Source of the DNA: Vibrio sp. 99-8-1
GTDB taxonomy: Bacteria; Pseudomonadota; Gammaproteobacteria; Enterobacterales; Vibrionaceae
Assembly (NCBI RefSeq): GCF_013114595.1
Contig: NZ_VTXE01000047.1
Coordinates: 1 to 49,732 of the forward strand
Reading direction: 5' to 3'
DNA length: 49,732 nt
Shown: positions 45,495-49,732 of the stretch, piece by piece
Position numbering within the stretch: position 1 is the first letter of the stretch
How the letters are laid out: the number at the start of each line of letters is the position of its first letter
Notes under the pieces: generated by a model
Database searches by the model: none
What the model saw: the letters and a program-made list of their open reading frames with translations, nothing else
What the model was told of the DNA's origin: nothing
Position numbers and translations under genes: made by a program

Positions 45495-45734
45495 AGATAT
45501 GCCTTTTACATTTACAAGGAGGGCAGATTTTATTCAATCTTTATCACTTGTCCAGTATTGATATTAAATTCTATAGCCTTGTGACCTCAATAAGCGGTTC
45601 TAAATGATCCGTTTTATGGGTAACGATTTTGTGCCGCTGAACTTTAGTATAGCAACGCGAAGCTAAACCTTATTTGGCCAATTAAGTTGTTGTTGTCAAT
45701 TTTAACACTAGACAGTAACGGTATTGATACTTAT

Positions 45735-45945
45735 TATCATGTCCGCTGGTAGACAGTTTACTATCAAGTAACTGTTTTAAGGGAATCTGGTGAAACTCCA
45801 GAACTGACGCGCAGCGGTAATAGAGAACGAGCATCTACGGGGAAACCCACACACTGCTAATTAAGGAAATAGCGGGAAGTGAGATGTAAGGCGATGTTGT
45901 CACAATATCATGCTCTAAAGTCCGAATACCTGCCAGTAAGTAGTG
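45735..45945 (+). ncRNA. Cobalamin riboswitch upstream of btuB
   Basis: The btuB leader contains the aptamer core: AAGGGAATCTGGTGAAACTC, CAGAACTGACGCGCAGCGGTAA, and near the 3' end the B12 box AAGTCCGAATACCTGCCA (45918-45935). A downstream inverted repeat around GTGATCAC (about 45941-45960) could form the expression hairpin that controls the ribosome site. Adenosylcobalamin binding should switch off btuB. Aptamer edges are approximate. Confidence 0.9.
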
Positions 45946-45986
45946 AGTGATCACTAATTAGGATATACGCGATTTAGGACAGAATA

Positions 45987-47942
45987 ATGAAAAAAACGTT
46001 GATTGCGACGGAAGTAGTGTCGCTGCTTTTGCTCGCCCCTCAAATACACGCTGAAGAGACTCAAACTTCAACTTCTACAACAAACGCTCTAGAAACCATG
46101 GTTATCATTGGAAAAAGTGACAATATTAATAGCATTGCGGATATTCCCTCCAATATTCAAGTGATTGGTAAAGAAGAGATAGAGCGCAGTGGTGCTAAAT
46201 CTCTTGATAGTTTGTTGCGCTCACGTGCTGGAATACAAGTTTCGGATAGCAACAGCGGGCCAGTTTTTTCAATAAGAGGGTTTAGCGGCAGTCAAGCTGC
46301 ACACAATACGCTTATCTTGGTGGATGGCCGCCGTCTTAACAAACAAGACTTATCTAGCCCGAAGTTAAATACCATACTGCTCAATCAAGTTGAACGTATA
46401 GAAATATTATCTGGTAGTGCAGGCGTTCTTTATGGTGATCAGGCTGTTGGTGGTGTAATTAACATTATCACTCTAAATAACAGCCGTGACAGTGGAGATA
46501 TTTCGTTATCTGCAGGCAACATGAACTCCCGTGCTGGTAGTGTTTCTATTTCTCGCTCTTTAGTGGATAACTGGCGTTATTCAGTTTCAGCAAGTCAGGA
46601 TAACAGTGATAATTATCGTGATCACAATGCCAGAAAGTCGGGTATGTTGCTGGGAAGGTTGGACTACCAAAATAGTGACAAGGCCTTTTACAGCGAAGTT
46701 AGCTATTACGACAACAACAGAGAGTACGCTGGTAGCATGACTGAGGAGCAGTTTCATAAAGATCCAACCAAAGCTGATGAAACTAAGCCTGATGACCATC
46801 GCCATGAAATTACTCGAGCACTTCGTATTGGTTATGGACAAGACGTATCTGAAAAATGGGCGACCAATGCTGATGTGAGTCTGGATAGGATGTCTGCCAC
46901 AGGTGTCTCTTGGAATAGCGGATTTAATACCAGTAACGACAATATCTCTGGAGCATTTAAGTTAGAAGGTATTATTGGGCAAAAACTCAATACTCTTATA
47001 GGACTAGATGTAGGTCGAAATGATTACAAATATAAGAGCTCCTCTATTAGCAGAGAAGTTGAACAGTTACTAACTAGTGTCTATAGCCAGTTCAACTATA
47101 AAATGACCGATCATGTTGCGGTCGTTGCTGGTGGTCGTTATGGGCGTGTACAGGATGATATTACCGATGCACAAACTTATGTCAGTGGCGAAAAACTGAA
47201 CGAAGATGCAACCGCAGCGGAACTGGGGATCAATATTCGTCCAACTGCGAATACTCGTTATTACGTTAGAGCTGAATCTAACTATCGCTTTGCTAAAACG
47301 GATGAACAGGGCAGAACACCGGCAAGTGTTAAAGGACTAAAACCACAACTAGGTTACTCTTTTGAAGCAGGTTGGAACCATATCGGTGATGACTACCTGG
47401 TAAAGTTTGATGCCTATAATTTGCGATTAAAAGATGAAATTGTTTATGATCGCAACGCGGAGAAACCGACAGGAGCTAGCGGTAATGGTGCCAATGTTAA
47501 TGCTGCTAAATCAGAGAGAAATGGCGTAGGGCTCTATTTTGATAAGTATCTAATAGACTCGATTCTTGTTGGGGCTGAATATAACTATGTGAATGCCAAG
47601 TTTATCGGTGGTGAAAACAAAGACAAAAAGGTTCCTTGGGTTTCGGAACATACTGGAAGGCTCTTTACAGACATCGATATCACCGAGGATGTACAAACTT
47701 ATATTGAAGGTGCGTATGTTGGTGAGCGCTTCCACAGCAGCGATAATAGCAACAGCGATAAAAAACTGCCGTCATACTGGCTCGCAAATCTGGCATTAAA
47801 CTATACCCTTGATGCATGGACTGCCAGCCTTCGTATTGATAATGTTTTGGATAAACAGTACGTTTCTCAAGCGTATGGCCATACTTCTTATTACGCAGGT
47901 GATGGTCGTAAGTTTCTGGTAACAGCCGCTTATCAGTTTTAA
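45987..47942 (+). CDS. btuB: TonB-dependent vitamin B12 receptor BtuB
   Basis: An outer-membrane cobalamin importer, 651 residues. A signal peptide of about 22 residues (ending IHA) is followed by the TonB box (ETMVIIG near 35), the plug domain (about 45-160, with PSNIQVIGKEEIERSG and SIRGFSG) and a beta-barrel ending in AAYQF. The preceding cobalamin riboswitch supports the substrate. The gene lies between trmA and murI as in E. coli. Confidence 0.95.
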   Translation: MKKTLIATEVVSLLLLAPQIHAEETQTSTSTTNALETMVIIGKSDNINSIADIPSNIQVIGKEEIERSGAKSLDSLLRSRAGIQVSDSNSGPVFSIRGFSGSQAAHNTLILVDGRRLNKQDLSSPKLNTILLNQVERIEILSGSAGVLYGDQAVGGVINIITLNNSRDSGDISLSAGNMNSRAGSVSISRSLVDNWRYSVSASQDNSDNYRDHNARKSGMLLGRLDYQNSDKAFYSEVSYYDNNREYAGSMTEEQFHKDPTKADETKPDDHRHEITRALRIGYGQDVSEKWATNADVSLDRMSATGVSWNSGFNTSNDNISGAFKLEGIIGQKLNTLIGLDVGRNDYKYKSSSISREVEQLLTSVYSQFNYKMTDHVAVVAGGRYGRVQDDITDAQTYVSGEKLNEDATAAELGINIRPTANTRYYVRAESNYRFAKTDEQGRTPASVKGLKPQLGYSFEAGWNHIGDDYLVKFDAYNLRLKDEIVYDRNAEKPTGASGNGANVNAAKSERNGVGLYFDKYLIDSILVGAEYNYVNAKFIGGENKDKKVPWVSEHTGRLFTDIDITEDVQTYIEGAYVGERFHSSDNSNSDKKLPSYWLANLALNYTLDAWTASLRIDNVLDKQYVSQAYGHTSYYAGDGRKFLVTAAYQF

Positions 47943-47951
47943 TCATTTATG

Positions 47952-47980
47952 GAAGCCACCTAGGTGGCTTCTCGTTATTT
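47952..47980 (+). terminator. Possible btuB terminator
   Basis: Perfect 9-bp stem GAAGCCACC / GGTGGCTTC with a two-base loop, followed by a broken T-tract. Confidence 0.6.
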
Positions 47981-48041
47981 CTTGTCATGGCAATACGATT
48001 CAGTATTATGACGCCATTCTTCTCTTTTAAATGAAATTCGC

Positions 48042-48842
48042 ATGACAGATCATCCAAACCCTACGATCCTTATTTTTGATTCTGGAATGGGAGGGATTTC
48101 TGTATATCAACAAATCCAAAAGTCGTTACCTAATTGCAACTACCTATACGTATTTGACAATCAAGGCTATCCATATGGAGAACTTTCTCGCCACACGCTG
48201 ATTAAAAGGGTAGAGAATTTACTCTCTTATGTTATCAAGCAATATTCGATAGATATGGTGGTGATTGCGTGTAATACAGCAAGTACAGTGGTATTGCCAA
48301 CCCTCAGAGAAAAATTTGAAATACCTATTGTTGGTGTTGTTCCTGCAATTAAGCCGGCCGCAATCCTAGCAAAAACAGCAATTGGTCTTTTAGCCACTCC
48401 CGCAACAGTAGAGAGAGAATACACCCATCAACTCATTGCTCAGTTTTCGCAGAATATACCAGTAACACTTATTGGCTCTACTGAACTGGTGGATATGGCA
48501 GAGATGAAGTTGAGAGGACATTCAGTAAACATACATTTGCTGACACAGATATTATCGCCATTAAAAAATAGTGTTGATGTGGTCGTGCTAGGTTGCACAC
48601 ATTTTCCTTTGATTAAGGAAGAGATATCTCAAGTATTAGGAGAGAGTACTAAATTGGTTGACTCTGGGGATGCTATCGCACGAAGAGTGGTGACACTAAT
48701 ATCGTCGTCAACTGAAATAGAAAATAGAGAGAAGAACAAAATATATTCTAGTGCAACCCCCTTTGAAGAGGCTGCACTAAATTTAACACTATCAAAATTA
48801 GGTTTTGATATTATTGAGACGCTTCCGATTCTGGATGCTTAG
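48042..48842 (+). CDS. murI: Glutamate racemase
   Basis: Makes D-glutamate for peptidoglycan. 266 residues; substrate motif IFDSGMGGIS, catalytic cysteines C77 (IACNTAS) and C185 (LGCTHFPL). Its end overlaps the convergent RRM gene by 32 bases. The rRNA operon lies beyond, echoing E. coli btuB-murI-rrnB. Confidence 0.97.
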   Translation: MTDHPNPTILIFDSGMGGISVYQQIQKSLPNCNYLYVFDNQGYPYGELSRHTLIKRVENLLSYVIKQYSIDMVVIACNTASTVVLPTLREKFEIPIVGVVPAIKPAAILAKTAIGLLATPATVEREYTHQLIAQFSQNIPVTLIGSTELVDMAEMKLRGHSVNIHLLTQILSPLKNSVDVVVLGCTHFPLIKEEISQVLGESTKLVDSGDAIARRVVTLISSSTEIENREKNKIYSSATPFEEAALNLTLSKLGFDIIETLPILDA

Positions 48843-49257
48843 GATCATTAGCAATACGAACTTTTAAAGTCCGTTGCATATAGTCTTTGTCATTTAAAGA
48901 AGAGATGGTTTTTTCTGCGTCACTGCTTGCGACAACAACAAAACCAAAACCACGTCTTTTTCCTGTTCGCTTATCTTTCATTAAGCGAACTGCAAATACT
49001 TCACCATACTCCGAGAATAACTGGCGCACGTTTGCTTCATTTGCCTTATAAGGGAGGTTTCCTACGTAAAGTGTTTTTGTAGAAGGTTTGCCTTTTGATA
49101 CTGTAGAAGAAGTAGAACTAGAAATATTTAGCACAGCAGCAGTAGCAATTACACCGATGATAAAAGATATTGCCGGAGAAACCATTATTTGAGAAAAGAC
49201 AACGGTTCCTAATATGGCAACAGTGATAATTAAGAAAATAGTTTTTTTAGAGTCCAT
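48811..49257 (-). CDS. Membrane-anchored RRM RNA-binding protein
   Basis: 148 residues when started at 49257 (153 from 49272). Two hydrophobic helices (about 6-23 and 27-44) precede a Ser/Thr/Lys linker and one RNA-recognition motif: RNP2 LYVGNL at 63-68 and RNP1 RGFGFVVV at 102-109. RRMs are uncommon in bacteria outside the small cyanobacterial type. Tail-to-tail overlap with murI is 32 bases. Function is unknown; membrane-proximal RNA binding is an inference. Confidence 0.85.
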   Translation of the reverse strand: MDSKKTIFLIITVAILGTVVFSQIMVSPAISFIIGVIATAAVLNISSSTSSTVSKGKPSTKTLYVGNLPYKANEANVRQLFSEYGEVFAVRLMKDKRTGKRRGFGFVVVASSDAEKTISSLNDKDYMQRTLKVRIANDPKHPESEASQ

Positions 49258-49272
49258 AAATGAATACAACAT

Positions 49273-49452
49273 TTAGTGAGTTAATAGAATAAAAGCTTTT
49301 TAATGATTTATTAAATAGCTTTTGAATCTTACGTTTAACCCTGACTAATTGCCAACCTATTGGTGTGACGGTGTTCAAATGTTGAAATTTTATTCAAATT
49401 ATATTGGTTTGCTGTTTTTTTCAGCAGTTAAAAATTATTTCGCAAAAAGATC
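49273..49452. other. AT-rich upstream region of the rRNA operon
   Basis: No gene seen. Its position and A/T tracts fit an rRNA upstream activating region, possibly with Fis or UP-element sites, but I could not identify individual sites. Confidence 0.4.
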
Positions 49453-49480
49453 TTGCTAGTAATAAATTCCTCCCTATAAT
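49453..49480 (+). promoter_or_regulatory. rRNA operon promoter 1
   Basis: TTGCTA and a perfect TATAAT are separated by 16 bases, then a GC-rich discriminator (GCGCC), as in ppGpp-controlled rRNA P1 promoters. Confidence 0.75.
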
Positions 49481-49554
49481 GCGCCACACCAACACGAGAT
49501 GAGCGATTAAATTCATTATCTTGTTTAGGTTGAGAAAAGAGTTTTAAAAACTTC

Positions 49555-49582
49555 TTGACTCACAAAATTGGAAGCGTAGAAT
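49555..49582 (+). promoter_or_regulatory. rRNA operon promoter 2
   Basis: TTGACT and TAGAAT are separated by 16 bases, followed by ACGCATCCC. It lies about 100 bases after promoter 1, the usual P1-P2 spacing. Confidence 0.8.
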
Positions 49583-49631
49583 ACGCATCCCTAACTGCTT
49601 CAGGCTTGAGAAATAGCATGTTCAGTTAAAC

Positions 49632-49644
49632 GCTCTTTAACAAT
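49632..49644 (+). promoter_or_regulatory. boxA antitermination site in rRNA leader
   Basis: GCTCTTTAACAAT is the conserved boxA element bound by NusB/NusE in rRNA leaders. It shows that a 16S rRNA gene should begin shortly after the window's end. Confidence 0.85.
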
Positions 49645-49732
49645 TTAAACCTATCAATCTGTGTGGGCACTCGTTGATGACAATCGAAGATGATTCTCTG
49701 CTTTCGGGCACGAAATCAACAACGGTTTCAAT

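Noticed and set aside
45495..45734. Extra gene between trmA and the riboswitch
   Set aside because: No open frame with a ribosome site or recognisable product; treated as promoter spacer.

Overview
The window reads as a chromosomal segment of a marine gammaproteobacterium of the Vibrionaceae (probably Vibrio). Evidence is the gene order (lptM-lysA-dapF-DUF484-xerC-yigB beside cyaY/cyaA; hemCDXY; pldB-yigL; rsmD/ftsY-ftsE-ftsX-rpoH; glpE-glpG-fliL-like-ubiC-ubiA-plsB-lexA; sthA/fabR-yijD; trmA/btuB-murI-rRNA operon), the AT-leaning base composition, and E. coli-like but diverged proteins. The genus is inferred from context; no 16S sequence lies in the window.

Layout. 1-720: an array of decayed tRNA-Asp-like units, each with its own intrinsic terminator, probably trailing an upstream rRNA/tRNA operon. 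720-4056: mostly AT-rich spacer, an iron alcohol dehydrogenase and a PAS-GGDEF diguanylate cyclase. 4057-8656: leftward operon of a tiny lipoprotein (lptM), lysine biosynthesis (lysA, dapF), DUF484, the dimer-resolution recombinase XerC and the phosphatase YigB. 8733-16131: frataxin, class I adenylate cyclase, and a heme-precursor operon hemC-hemD-hemX-hemY. 16259-19918: leftward tapT, a lipoprotein, yigL and pldB. 20087-23271: arsenate-resistance operon arsR-GAPDH-phosphatase-arsJ. 23403-26789: small membrane or accessory genes (acyltransferase, HEPN/DUF4145-like, YhhN, YecH, YhgN). 26818-31990: yhhL and rsmD leftward, then ftsY-ftsE-ftsX-rpoH rightward. 31991-32381: a DnaA-box and GATC-rich intergenic region. 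32382-39284: glpE-glpG, a FliL-like protein, ubiC-ubiA, plsB and a Gate-domain membrane protein. 39399-41540: Lrp-type regulator, lexA with two SOS boxes, and a methyltransferase behind a Fur-box-like site. 41704-49257: sthA, fabR-yijD, trmA, cobalamin riboswitch-btuB, murI and a membrane-anchored RRM protein. 49450-49732: tandem promoters and boxA leader of the next rRNA operon, whose 16S gene would start just outside the window.

Most genes are core housekeeping genes. The notable items are: (i) the tandem tRNA-Asp-derived array with hairpin modules inserted in the D and T regions; (ii) ftsY split into two frames by a shortened unit at the end of an 11-copy 9-bp tandem repeat; (iii) the DnaA-box/GATC cluster between rpoH and glpE; (iv) a four-gene ars operon of the arsenate-plus-GAPDH-plus-ArsJ type carrying an extra phosphatase; (v) an orphan methyltransferase behind a good Fur-box match; and (vi) a two-helix membrane-anchored RRM protein overlapping murI. 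No CRISPR array, transposase, integrase or prophage was seen.
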